Below are positions 50,709 to 59,574 of a DNA stretch of 64,000 nucleotides, one piece after another (the stretch's first letter is position 1; every line of letters starts with the position of its first letter). The stretch spans positions 62,001-126,000 of the forward strand of contig NZ_SLWO01000005.1 in the NCBI RefSeq assembly GCF_004340665.1. The letters run 5' to 3'. The notes below the pieces were generated by a model. That model did not search any database and had not been told where the DNA came from. It saw only the letters and a program-made list of their open reading frames with translations. Made by a program: the position numbers and the translations under genes. This DNA is from Pedobacter psychrotolerans. GTDB taxonomy: Bacteria; Bacteroidota; Bacteroidia; Sphingobacteriales; Sphingobacteriaceae.

Positions 50709-53690
50709 TTAAAAACCAACATTTAAACCCAAAGTATAGGTTCTAGGTCTTGGATATAAATTGAAATCAATACCTGTAGATAATTCAGGATCTAAACCTT
50801 TATAATTAGATACAATAAATACATTCTGCACGTTCGCTGAAATTCGCATGGTGGTATTGCTGTTTCTAGAAAGTTTACCCAAATTATAAGATAGGCCAAC
50901 GTTATCCATTTTCAGGAAGGATGCATTTTTGATAAAATAATCACTCAAATACTGGATACCAGAACTTCCGGAGAAATTGGTGTTATACAAATCTACACCT
51001 GCATTATTTAAAATTCCTTGGGTACTTAAGATGTTATTCCTGATGCCAAAGTTTGAGGAGATATTATCATAAACATAGTTACCAATACTTGCCCTCAGCA
51101 CCGTGGTGGCTGTCCATTTTTTATACGTAAATGAAGTATTAAAACCAAAAGTAAAGTTTGGATCTGGTGATTTGTAGAAATATTGATCGTTGGTATTAAT
51201 GATACCATCACCATTTAAATCTTCGTAAATTCCTTCCAAAGGCATTCCGTTTGCATTATACACTTGTTTGTAAACAAAGAATGCACTTGGAATCTGGTTA
51301 ACGGCATTCCACTTTAATGTATTTCCCGTACCGCCAGTAATGTCACCAGCACCAACTTTAGATCCTGCATCAGGATTTAAGGTTAAATTGGTGATTTTTC
51401 TTTTGTTGTAAGCTGCATTTACCCCAAACTCCCAGGTTACATTTTCTTTCTGGATAGCAACAAAATTTAAGCTGGCTTCAGCACCTTTTACTTCCATATT
51501 CCCTACGTTAGTCGTCAGTAAATTGCTAAAATTCGTACCTACAGGGATGTTAATCGTACTTAATAAATCTTTTGTTTTTTTATAATAAACATCAACACTT
51601 CCATACAATCTTCCCTTTAAGAAACCGTAATCCAAGCCTGCATTATAAGTGCTTGTGGTTTCCCATTTCATGTCCGGATCGTATCCGGCAGGGCTATAAT
51701 AATTATAATAGTCATTTCCAACCTGATATTGACCTTGATTGGTATTGGCATAGTATCTGGAAAGATAATTGTAGTTACCAATCGTTTCACCGTCTTTGTT
51801 TCCGGTTTCACCATAACTTAATCTCAGTTTCAAATCAGATACCACTTTGCTATCCTTTAAGAAATTCTCTCCAATAATTCTCCAGGTAAAGCCAGCTGAA
51901 GGGAAATATCCCCAACGGTTAGCTTCCGAAAATCTGGAAGATGCATCTGCACGCATGGTACCTGAAAGGATGTATTTATCGGCAAGGGTGTACACAAATC
52001 TACCGTAATAAGAAAGCAATTTTTGTCTTTCTACCGAATTGGCAAATACTGGAGTGGTTAATATTTCACCTGTTCCTCTGTATGTTGGAAAATTATAAGT
52101 GGTTGTAGCATTATCGTAATAACCATAACCTGCTGTTACATCAAATCTACTTTTAATGCTTTCTACAGTTTTAGCATAATTTAAATAGAATTCGGAAAAT
52201 TTATCAGAACCTGTATTTTGTCTGCTTTCGTAATAACCATTGGTTGAGGCACGTTGCGCTGCATAAATGGGTACAGCAGTAGAGCCAGATCCTTTAGAAA
52301 CATCATAACCTAAGTTTAGATTTGCATGTAATTCTGGCAAGAAGTGAAATGAATAATCAAACCTGGCATTACCAAAACTTCTGGCCACATCACCTTGATT
52401 ATTTTGCTGTCTGATTAAAGCAACCGGATTACGTGGTGCATTCGGGTTGGGAACAGCTGCTGCTCCGGTTCCTGAAATCCACTCGTAATAACCACCGAAT
52501 TTATTATCAGCGTAAACTGGCTGAGTCGGGTCAAATTGAATGGCATTTTGAATGGCTGCATCATTTGGATATTGAGAGTTGCTTAGCGTACCTTTTAAAC
52601 TTAAATCAATTTTTAAATGATCTTTAAACAAACGCGGCGATAAAGTAAATCCGCCAGTTGCCCTTTTTAGTTTTCCGGTAATGACCACACCATCCTGATC
52701 CAGATACCCTGCCGAAACACGGTAAGGAACACCTTTAAACGATCCGGCAATGCTTAAGTTATTATCTGTAGAGAAGGCATTCTGATAAATTTCATCCTGC
52801 CAATCAGTGCTGGCCGTACCAAGCAATGCTTTCTGAGCAGCCGTTCCATTTGCATTTACATAAGCACGAACCTGATCTGCAGAAAACACATCTACTTTTT
52901 TAGCTACCGTAGCAATAGAATTATTGGTACTGAAATTAATTACCGGCGCACCTGAGGCACCTTTCTTGGTGGTGATTAAGATGACACCATTTGATGCTCT
53001 TGATCCATAAATGGCAGTTGCATTGGCATCTTTTAATACCGTAAAGGTTTCAATGTCATTCGGGTTAATTAAAGATAGCGGACTTGGTGCGTTACCAATA
53101 CTATTTCCACTGAAAGGAACACCGTCTACCACAATAAGTGGGTCGTTGCTTGCATTCAAAGATGCGCCACCACGGATACGGATCTGACTTCCTGAACCAG
53201 GGGCACCGCCACCAGAAATAATGTTAACACCAGCTACTTTCCCTTGAATTAACTGTTCGGGATTAGTAATGGTACCTTTCTGGAAATCTTTTGCACTTAC
53301 CGTAGTAATAGAACCCGTTAAGTTTTTCTTTTCAGCAGTACCGTAGCCGATCACCACTACCTCATTCAGTTTCTGTGCATCGGGCACCAGTTGAAAGTTA
53401 ACTGTTGCATTTCCGGTAACGCTTACTGCTTTATCAAGTGTTTGGTAGCCAATAAAACTGGCAGATAAGGTTACCGAACCATTCGATAAACCTGCAAGTT
53501 TGAAATTTCCGGAACCATCTGTTGATGTACTTCTGGTGGTACCTTTTACAACCACAGAAGCACCAGGTAATGGCAGACCGGTTTCATCAAGCACTTTTCC
53601 GGAAATTGATCCGGATTGTGCTTTTACGATTAATGCTGAAAAAACTAACAGCACCAAAAGCCCCTGTTTTAACAGGTAAAATACTCTCAT
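50709..53690 (-). CDS. SusC/RagA-family TonB-dependent transporter
   Basis: 993 residues. Signal peptide ~1-24, then an N-terminal CarboxypepD_reg domain (SGSISGKVLDETGLPLPGAS, ~27-105). The TonB box/plug starts at KLNEVVVIGYGTAEKKNLTGSI (~112) and continues with GKVAGVNIISGGGAPGSG and DPLIVVDGVPF. A 22-strand barrel ends in YPRPRTYTLGLNVGF with the terminal Phe needed for barrel assembly. It imports oligosaccharides with the SusD lid. Transcription starts upstream in the 420-bp gap that holds two LacI-type operators. Confidence 0.95.
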   Translation of the reverse strand: MRVFYLLKQGLLVLLVFSALIVKAQSGSISGKVLDETGLPLPGASVVVKGTTRSTSTDGSGNFKLAGLSNGSVTLSASFIGYQTLDKAVSVTGNATVNFQLVPDAQKLNEVVVIGYGTAEKKNLTGSITTVSAKDFQKGTITNPEQLIQGKVAGVNIISGGGAPGSGSQIRIRGGASLNASNDPLIVVDGVPFSGNSIGNAPSPLSLINPNDIETFTVLKDANATAIYGSRASNGVILITTKKGASGAPVINFSTNNSIATVAKKVDVFSADQVRAYVNANGTAAQKALLGTASTDWQDEIYQNAFSTDNNLSIAGSFKGVPYRVSAGYLDQDGVVITGKLKRATGGFTLSPRLFKDHLKIDLSLKGTLSNSQYPNDAAIQNAIQFDPTQPVYADNKFGGYYEWISGTGAAAVPNPNAPRNPVALIRQQNNQGDVARSFGNARFDYSFHFLPELHANLNLGYDVSKGSGSTAVPIYAAQRASTNGYYESRQNTGSDKFSEFYLNYAKTVESIKSRFDVTAGYGYYDNATTTYNFPTYRGTGEILTTPVFANSVERQKLLSYYGRFVYTLADKYILSGTMRADASSRFSEANRWGYFPSAGFTWRIIGENFLKDSKVVSDLKLRLSYGETGNKDGETIGNYNYLSRYYANTNQGQYQVGNDYYNYYSPAGYDPDMKWETTSTYNAGLDYGFLKGRLYGSVDVYYKKTKDLLSTINIPVGTNFSNLLTTNVGNMEVKGAEASLNFVAIQKENVTWEFGVNAAYNKRKITNLTLNPDAGSKVGAGDITGGTGNTLKWNAVNQIPSAFFVYKQVYNANGMPLEGIYEDLNGDGIINTNDQYFYKSPDPNFTFGFNTSFTYKKWTATTVLRASIGNYVYDNISSNFGIRNNILSTQGILNNAGVDLYNTNFSGSSGIQYLSDYFIKNASFLKMDNVGLSYNLGKLSRNSNTTMRISANVQNVFIVSNYKGLDPELSTGIDFNLYPRPRTYTLGLNVGF

Positions 53691-53966
53691 ATTCGAAGCT
53701 CGTTTAAGTATAAAAATTTGGTTAAATATTATAGTGATTTACACACAGGCCTAATTTACAGCGCAGAATGAGATTTCAAAATTTATTTAAAAAATATATT
53801 TGAGGTGAAAATAAAGCGGATTTAAAATGATTGTTTCCTTAACTTTTTCTGAAAATAAAAAATTATAAAAAATGGATTATAAAAAATAAAACACTTACAA
53901 TCAATTAGTTAAAAATGTAAAAACAATATTTAAAGTGTATTTTTTACACTAAGCCTATTTCGGCCT

Positions 53967-53992
53967 ATTTTTCGGGAACGTTCCCGAAAAAT
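53967..53992. promoter_or_regulatory. LacI-type operator O1 (26-bp perfect palindrome)
   Basis: Perfect palindrome centred on AAC|GTT with core CGGGAACGTTCCCG extended by five T/A pairs on each side and one more A-T pair. The central ACGT/CG-step structure is typical of LacI-family operators. The lacI-type gene is directly upstream. Confidence 0.85.
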
Positions 53993-54013
53993 GAAGAACG
54001 AAATCCATGGTGT

Positions 54014-54033
54014 TTTCGGGAACGTTCCCGAAA
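54014..54033. promoter_or_regulatory. LacI-type operator O2 (20-bp palindrome)
   Basis: Same CGGGAACGTTCCCG core with three flanking T/A pairs on each side. Its centre is 44 bp from that of O1, about four helical turns, so two dimers could bind on the same face. Confidence 0.85.
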
Positions 54034-54110
54034 TTTGATCAGAATTCTGCTTATTTTACACTAAGTGAAGATTTTTTTTAACTTTTTTGACCTTCAAAAG
54101 AAGGCGATTT

Positions 54111-55136
54111 TCAGGCTTTTTTTAGCTGATTTACCGTAGAATTTCTGATGATTATCTCAGACTCCAAAACCACTTCATTTAAGAAGTTTTTATCTTGCTC
54201 ACAATCCAGAATTTTGAATAATAACTTCGCCGCTTCATCACCAATTTCTGCTGCAGGTTGTGTAATGGTAGTCAGTGATGGATTTAACAGTGGTGCAATT
54301 TCCAGGCTGGAAAAACTAATTACTTTTAAGTCATCAGGAATGCTGATTTCTAAATCATAACAGGCGTAATAGGTGGCAAAAGCCAGGCGTTCAACAGATG
54401 TAAAAACACCATCTGGCTTTAAATCAGTTAATGCGTTCTTAATAATGATGCTGTTTTCATCATAACTATTGGTACAATCCACAATCAATTGCTCTTCAAA
54501 ATCTATTTGGTGTTTGGCTAAAGCATCTAGATAGCCCTGCATCCGCGTTTTACCAATGGATAAACTTTTGTTTACCACCAGATAGGCAATCCGTTGGCAA
54601 CCTTGTGCTATCAAGTGCTCTGTTGCTAAAAAACTGCTCTTGTAGTCATTCGTAACTACCCTTGGTGTGGCAATGTCTTCGTAAATTCTATCAAAAAACA
54701 CTAGAGGCAGGCGTTTCGTACCAAACTCATTCAGGTAATTGTGGTCGTTGGCTTCTCCGGAAACAGACATAATAATACCATCAGCCCGGCCATTATGCAA
54801 ATGCTTAATAAAGGTTACCTCTTTATGATAATCATCATCGGTTACGTAAATAAGGATGTGATAACCATTTGCCCGGGCTACACGCTCAATACCATGTATC
54901 GCTTGTGAAAAATAGTTATTGGCCAGCTCAGGAACAATCACCGCAATGGTTTTGCTTTTTTGTTCCCTTAAATTACTGGCATAGTGGTTAGGCTGATAAT
55001 TTAATTCTTTGGCCTTGGCGAGAATCCGTTCTTTGGTTGCTCCATTAATATCGCTGTTATCTCTAAAAGCCCGTGAAATTGTAGAAGTTGATAAATTTAA
55101 GGCTTCTGCTAATTTCTTGATATTAATATGATCCAT
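54111..55136 (-). CDS. LacI-family transcriptional regulator
   Basis: 341 residues. N-terminal LacI helix-turn-helix (INIKKLAEALNLSTSTISRAF, ~4-24, with the hinge ILAKAKELNYQPNHYAS) and a periplasmic-binding-protein-like sensor domain (~60-335: KTIAVIVPELANNYFSQAIHG, RADGIIMSVSGE, LPLVFFDR, HLIAQGCQRIAYLV, DGVFTSVERLAFATYY, LKVISFSSLEIAPLLNPSLTTI). It lies directly upstream of susC in the same direction with two matching palindromes between. It probably senses maltose or a derivative; whether it represses or activates is not evident. Confidence 0.93.
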   Translation of the reverse strand: MDHINIKKLAEALNLSTSTISRAFRDNSDINGATKERILAKAKELNYQPNHYASNLREQKSKTIAVIVPELANNYFSQAIHGIERVARANGYHILIYVTDDDYHKEVTFIKHLHNGRADGIIMSVSGEANDHNYLNEFGTKRLPLVFFDRIYEDIATPRVVTNDYKSSFLATEHLIAQGCQRIAYLVVNKSLSIGKTRMQGYLDALAKHQIDFEEQLIVDCTNSYDENSIIIKNALTDLKPDGVFTSVERLAFATYYACYDLEISIPDDLKVISFSSLEIAPLLNPSLTTITQPAAEIGDEAAKLLFKILDCEQDKNFLNEVVLESEIIIRNSTVNQLKKA

Positions 55137-55451
55137 TTGGCTCTAGACGCTAGATTGATAAATTTTGCTGTAAATATAGATTATAAAATCACTTTTTAAT
55201 TTTCTTCCTTATCGTTCGCTTATAAAGAGGATATTTTTAGGCTGTATTTTGGATCAAGTTTCTTTAATACATCACCTTATTGTATTTAGGTAACAGGCAA
55301 TTAATACCCTTAAACATCGCTAAAAGTGCATAAATAAATAATCTAATTTTTTAAAACAAAAAACAAGCTTTATACATTAATACTATTAGAGAATTTATGA
55401 TATTTGCTTTTCACCAATAAACACTAACTAATAAGACAAAATCTACACTAA
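55137..55451. other. AT-rich intergenic region, divergent promoters expected
   Basis: 315 bp between the leftward lacI-type gene and the rightward response regulator. It must carry both promoters. Near matches exist (TATATTTA on the minus strand near 55174-55181 and GATATTTG on the plus strand near 55399-55406) but none is an exact TAnnTTTG. No gene, repeat or RNA is seen. Confidence 0.4.
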
Positions 55452-55811
55452 ATGGGAATTAAGAAAATACTCATCGCCGATGATGATGAAGGGATTGTGG
55501 ATGCAATAACGATGATATTGGAGGTAATGGGCTATGATGTTGAATTCACTTATGATGGTGGCGCAGTGGTTGATGCCGTTAAAAATAAACCTGATTTAAT
55601 TTTGCTCGACATCTGGATGAGTGGACATGATGGTCGCGACATTTGTAAATTACTAAAGGGTGATCTTCAATATCAACAAATTCCTATTTTAATGATTTCA
55701 GCTAGCCGGGATATCAGACAATCTGCATTGGATGCCGGTGCGAATGATTTTATGGAGAAGCCTTTTGAGATGGATGCCTTATTGAATAAGGTTAAGGAGC
55801 TTTTAAATTAG
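55452..55811 (+). CDS. Single-domain response regulator
   Basis: 119 residues, a receiver domain only. Acidic pocket IADDDEGI (Asp10-12), phospho-acceptor Asp53 in LILLDIWMSGHDGRD, MISASRD switch and Lys in MEKPFEMDAL (~104). There is no output domain, so it must act through protein contacts or in a phosphorelay. No kinase gene is adjacent; dinB follows after 176 bp. Confidence 0.9.
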   Translation: MGIKKILIADDDEGIVDAITMILEVMGYDVEFTYDGGAVVDAVKNKPDLILLDIWMSGHDGRDICKLLKGDLQYQQIPILMISASRDIRQSALDAGANDFMEKPFEMDALLNKVKELLN

Positions 55812-55987
55812 CCTTTCTTCAAAATTACTTTTAAAATCATTAGTTATTATAAAGCTTATTCTACTGTATTAAATCATCAAGGTTAATCTTTTGTAAAGAA
55901 AGATATTGATCATTTGATATCATGATAATTTTTCGAAATTTAACAGCTGTCTTTTAGAACAAAACGCTGAAAGCCATCATCCCATAA

Positions 55988-57088
55988 ATGTCCGATCAGC
56001 CTGAAAGCACTTTAAGAAAGATTATTCATATTGACATGGATGCCTTCTATGCGTCGGTAGAACAACGTGATTTTCCGGAATACAGAGGAAAACCACTTGT
56101 GGTTGGTGGCAAGCCAGATAGCCGTGGCGTGGTTGCCACAGCCAGTTATGAAGCTCGGCAGTATGGCATTCGTTCTGCCATGTCTTGCAGCAAAGCATAT
56201 CAACTTTGCCCCACAGCCATATTTGTATATCCTCGGTTTGATGCCTATGCAGCGGTATCAAAGGCTATCAGAGAAATATTCAGCCGCTATACGGATATCA
56301 TTGAGCCGCTTTCACTTGATGAGGCTTATTTAGATGTTACGGAAGATAAACTTGGCATCGGTTCGGCAATTGATATCGCAAAATCAATTAAAGATGCCAT
56401 TAAGAATGAATTGAACCTTACCGCATCTGCGGGCGTTTCCATCAATAAATTCGTGGCTAAAGTGGCATCAGATATGAACAAACCTGATGGCTTGACTTTT
56501 ATCGGTCCTTCAAAAATTAAGGCTTTTATGGAGAAACTTCCGGTAGAAAAGTTTTTTGGTGTTGGTAAAGTTACAGCTGCAAAAATGAAGGCCATGCAAA
56601 TTAACACGGGTGCAGATTTGAAAAACCTAAGCGAATCGCAACTTATTGCACAGTTTGGAAAGTCAGGCAAATTTTATTATAAAATTGTGCGTGGACTGGA
56701 TCATCGACCTGTTCAATCGCACCGGGAAACAAAATCTGTTGGTGCAGAAGATACCTTATCTGAAGACACCAACGACCTGGCAACACTTCATGATTTATTA
56801 AAACAGATTAGTGAAACGGTAGCCGCCAGGTTAGAGAAACATCAGTTAAAAGGTAAAACCATTACCCTGAAAATTAAATTTGAAGATTTTAAACAAATTA
56901 CCAGAAGCCGTTCATTTTCAACACCATTTAATCAGGCTGAACAAATGTTTCAGGAAGCCGTAAAACTATTAGAAGAAGCTCAATTAGGCACGGCGAAAGT
57001 TCGTCTACTTGGCATTACCTTATCTCGTTTTTATGAAGAAATGCCACCAGAAGAAACTGAAAGCAATCAACTTGAATTTGATTTCTGA
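55988..57088 (+). CDS. dinB: DNA polymerase IV (Y-family)
   Basis: 366 residues. Error-prone translesion polymerase. Motifs are IIHIDMDAFYASVEQRD (first metal Asp), VVATASYEARQYGIRSAMSCSKAYQLCP, EPLSLDEAYLDVTED (catalytic Asp-Glu), SAGVSINKFVAKVASDMNKPDGL and the helix-hairpin-helix KFFGVGKVTAAKMKAMQI. The little-finger domain follows, and the protein ends in QLEFDF, a clamp-binding (beta-sliding-clamp) motif at the expected C-terminal position. No LexA box is recognisable upstream. Confidence 0.96.
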   Translation: MSDQPESTLRKIIHIDMDAFYASVEQRDFPEYRGKPLVVGGKPDSRGVVATASYEARQYGIRSAMSCSKAYQLCPTAIFVYPRFDAYAAVSKAIREIFSRYTDIIEPLSLDEAYLDVTEDKLGIGSAIDIAKSIKDAIKNELNLTASAGVSINKFVAKVASDMNKPDGLTFIGPSKIKAFMEKLPVEKFFGVGKVTAAKMKAMQINTGADLKNLSESQLIAQFGKSGKFYYKIVRGLDHRPVQSHRETKSVGAEDTLSEDTNDLATLHDLLKQISETVAARLEKHQLKGKTITLKIKFEDFKQITRSRSFSTPFNQAEQMFQEAVKLLEEAQLGTAKVRLLGITLSRFYEEMPPEETESNQLEFDF

Positions 57089-57136
57089 TCTGCACTGGCA
57101 TAACACTTAATCAACTTATTTTTGGTAACAGCTTGA

Positions 57137-57170
57137 CAAAGAAAAAAATTGAGAGCGTCAATTTTTTCTT
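57137..57170. terminator. Possible AT-rich terminator between dinB and the DUF1349 gene
   Basis: AAAGAAAAAAATTGA / TCAATTTTTTCTTT with one bulge and a 5-nt loop. It could terminate in both directions, but the stem is almost all A-T, so confidence is modest. Confidence 0.5.
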
Positions 57171-57216
57171 TAAATAAGCCTTAAATCAAAAGTAAAAGAT
57201 TAATTAAATCTTATCT

Positions 57217-57861
57217 TTAATGTGTTTTCAACCATTCCAGTCTGCGCTGATCTGGCAAATGTTTCACTTTAAAATTTTCGAATTTTGCCTCAAAGCCATT
57301 CCCATCCGGACTGGCAGCCATTAAACCTATCATTACAGGTGTATTATCTTGTAAAGGTGCATTTCGGGTCATGATGTAATTTTTATCATCCAAAGAGTAA
57401 AAAATCTCTACTGCATCAAGTCGGCGTACCACTTTAATCCAGATAAATGGCGGCACTTTTTCTAACGGAAGCACACTCCAATCGCTTTTATCATGCGTAA
57501 CTACTGTGCTGATGTTAAATTTTCCATCTACAAACTCCACCCCTGTTTTGATATAATTTTGATGATCTATCCGGATCATCAACCCCATTTGATCGAATCG
57601 GGCTTTATAGTCCCCGGTGAGTTTTACCTTTGCTTCGAATTCGCCACCATAGGTAGCATAATAAAATGGCGCATCATCAACAGTAAAGCCATAATGAGAA
57701 ATACGCCAGTAATCGCTGTTTGGTGTAACCTGCATGGTTAAGGCATTGTTCTTAACTTCCCATTTATCTGGTTCATTAAACCACTGCATTTTTTCTAAAC
57801 TTTGCGCCTTTACTTCGTTCAGACCGCATAAAATACCTATTGCCAAAAGAATTCTTTTCAT
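57217..57861 (-). CDS. Secreted DUF1349 concanavalin-like protein
   Basis: 214 residues. Signal peptide ~1-19 (MKRILLAIGILCGLNEVKAQ). The rest is a single DUF1349 jelly-roll domain: FNEPDKWEVKNNALTMQVTPNSDYWR, FYYATYGGEFEAKVKLTGDYKARFDQMGLMIRID, KTGVEFVDGKFNISTVVTHDKSDWS and GNGFEAKFENFKVKHL. The fold resembles concanavalin-type carbohydrate-binding or laminarinase-like domains, but no catalytic pair is obvious. Monocistronic. Confidence 0.85.
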   Translation of the reverse strand: MKRILLAIGILCGLNEVKAQSLEKMQWFNEPDKWEVKNNALTMQVTPNSDYWRISHYGFTVDDAPFYYATYGGEFEAKVKLTGDYKARFDQMGLMIRIDHQNYIKTGVEFVDGKFNISTVVTHDKSDWSVLPLEKVPPFIWIKVVRRLDAVEIFYSLDDKNYIMTRNAPLQDNTPVMIGLMAASPDGNGFEAKFENFKVKHLPDQRRLEWLKTH

Positions 57862-58025
57862 TTAATATGATTGATTAATTTATGGTGATCACCTATTTAG
57901 AGCGTGTAAGCAATTGAAACATTTAATCCATTTGCTCAATCACCATCCAAATGAGTAAGTTCGCAAAGTTATTTAACGCTTCAGCCAATTTCAATGGTCA
58001 TAAATAACCATCAATTTTTAGTTAA

Positions 58026-58778
58026 ATGCGAGATCTGCTAGATATTAAACTCTTGTCTCAATCTTTTGAAACGATCCAAAATCCTGATGAAAAACTGGAT
58101 AACGCGAAGCGTATTGCCCAGATGTATAGTCAGTTTGAAAACTGTATTGCAGTTTTAAGTGACATTAAAGCCAGGAAAAGCTTCCTTTACTACGGCGCTT
58201 TAGCTAGTCAGCTTGGACTCTCTGAACAGGATCAGGAAATCAAATCCATTTGGGAAGATCAATTATTATGCAAGGTACATCCAGAAGATTTACAGAAAAA
58301 ATACAGGCTTGAATTTCAGTTTTTCAAACATCTTCATCACACACCTGCTGAAGAACGAATGGATTATGAGGTCATCACCAAACTTAGAATTAAAAACAGG
58401 GAGAGTAAATACGTGTTAGTCCGGCATCGTTTATTATATATCTCCAGTTCGGATGATGGCAGTATCTGGTTGGCACTGTGCCTCTACCACATGATTTATG
58501 ACCATCCGGAATTTGAGGTTCCACAGGGCATAATAATCAATAATAAAAGTGGTAAAATTATTGAACAGAATGAAGTGCAGTTTAGCGTGCTGCTCTCCAC
58601 AAGGGAAAAAGAGGTTTTACAGTTAATTAAACGTGGACGAAGAAGCAAAGAGATTGCGGATAAGCTGGCGCTAAGCATCAATACCATCAATCGCCACAGA
58701 CAAAATATATTTCAAAAGCTGAATGTGAGTAATGCGATGGAAGCTTGTAGAATGGCTGAAACCATGGGACTGGTATAA
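58026..58778 (+). CDS. LuxR-type transcriptional regulator with N-terminal sensor
   Basis: 250 residues. The C-terminal GerE helix-turn-helix (~187-250) has LSTREKEVLQLIKRGRRSKEIADKLALSINTINRHRQNIFQKLNV in separate recognisable steps. The N-terminal ~170 residues are not a receiver domain. They include QLGLSEQDQEIKSIWEDQLL, YEVITKLRIKNRESKYVLVRH and GSIWLALCLYHMIYD, resembling the PAS-like sensor of Bacteroidota LuxR proteins. Ligand and targets are unknown; it is transcribed alone. Confidence 0.85.
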   Translation: MRDLLDIKLLSQSFETIQNPDEKLDNAKRIAQMYSQFENCIAVLSDIKARKSFLYYGALASQLGLSEQDQEIKSIWEDQLLCKVHPEDLQKKYRLEFQFFKHLHHTPAEERMDYEVITKLRIKNRESKYVLVRHRLLYISSSDDGSIWLALCLYHMIYDHPEFEVPQGIIINNKSGKIIEQNEVQFSVLLSTREKEVLQLIKRGRRSKEIADKLALSINTINRHRQNIFQKLNVSNAMEACRMAETMGLV

Positions 58779-58863
58779 AAAGTGAATATGCATAGCACTA
58801 AACAACAGCATATATTAAATGTAGAATCTTTGATATATTTCATTTAACATAAAAATGACAACT

Positions 58864-58898
58864 AAACGTATGATGTTTAAATCATACATCATACGTTT
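58864..58898. promoter_or_regulatory. 35-bp inverted repeat, probable GntR-regulator operator
   Basis: Arms AAACGTATGATGT and ACATCATACGTTT are perfect inverse complements around a 9-nt centre that itself contributes a further TATGAT-type half-site (ATCATA at 81-86 in this block). It ends 5 nt before the GntR start codon, the position of an autoregulatory site. Confidence 0.75.
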
Positions 58899-58903
58899 GC
58901 ATC

Positions 58904-59563
58904 ATGAATTCCGCTACAAGCCAAAAAAGTTTATCTCAGAAAATTTCCGCAGCCATCAGAGCAGATATCATTGATGGCAAATTTGAAGTTGGATCGAAGA
59001 TTCCATCAGAACCAGATTTAATGGTAAGTTATGGCGTCGGTCGTTCAACCATCAGAGAAGCCATCAAATCTTTAAGTCAGGCAGGCGTACTTACCGTTAG
59101 GCAAGGTTACGGGACAATTGTAAATGACATTTCCAATGAACCTATCGAGGAACGCCTAAAAAATTCTGATTTCCAGGAAATAAATTATGTAAGAAGTCTG
59201 TTAGAAAAGGAAATGGTAACATTGGCGGTGAAGAACAGAAATGATCAGCACCTGTCTTTAATGGAAAATGCCCTAAACCATCGAAAAGCGGCTATTGTTG
59301 AAGGAAATCATGAAGCATGTATTACAGCTGATCTGGAATTCCACACCAGAATTGCTGAAGCATCAGGAAATAAAGTACTCTTCGATTTATACAAAAGTTT
59401 TACCAGCATCATTCGCGACTTTTTTACCCGACGTGAGCCTTCCGGAATCACTCAATTTGCCATGAGCCACCATTTACATGAAACACTTCTGACTGCCATA
59501 AAGGAACAAAATATGGATCAGGCTCTATCCACCATCACATACATATTAAATAACAATCATTAA
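58904..59563 (+). CDS. FadR-type GntR transcriptional regulator
   Basis: 219 residues. Winged helix at ~8-75 (SQKISAAIRADIIDGKFEVGSKIPSEPDLMVSYGVGRSTIREAI in family order) and an all-helical FCD ligand domain at ~95-215 with the metal-type residues in LEFHTRIAEASGN and MSHHLHETLLTAI. The next two genes follow by 11 bp each, so it most likely controls its own operon through the 35-bp inverted repeat just upstream. The effector is unknown; FCD regulators usually bind small organic acids. Confidence 0.92.
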   Translation: MNSATSQKSLSQKISAAIRADIIDGKFEVGSKIPSEPDLMVSYGVGRSTIREAIKSLSQAGVLTVRQGYGTIVNDISNEPIEERLKNSDFQEINYVRSLLEKEMVTLAVKNRNDQHLSLMENALNHRKAAIVEGNHEACITADLEFHTRIAEASGNKVLFDLYKSFTSIIRDFFTRREPSGITQFAMSHHLHETLLTAIKEQNMDQALSTITYILNNNH

Positions 59564-59574
59564 ATATTCAAAAA

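Larger units (their letters stand above)
53691..54110. promoter_or_regulatory. Regulatory gap upstream of susC
   Basis: 420 bp between susC and the end of the lacI-type gene, both leftward. It holds two LacI-type palindromes (53967-53992 and 54014-54033), a 12-bp direct repeat TTTTACACTAAG flanking them (53942-53953 and 54054-54065) and a small inverted repeat AGTGTA / TACACT (53934-53950). The operators lie ~280 bp before the susC ATG, implying a long leader or a distal promoter. No exact TAnnTTTG box is seen on the minus strand. Confidence 0.7.
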
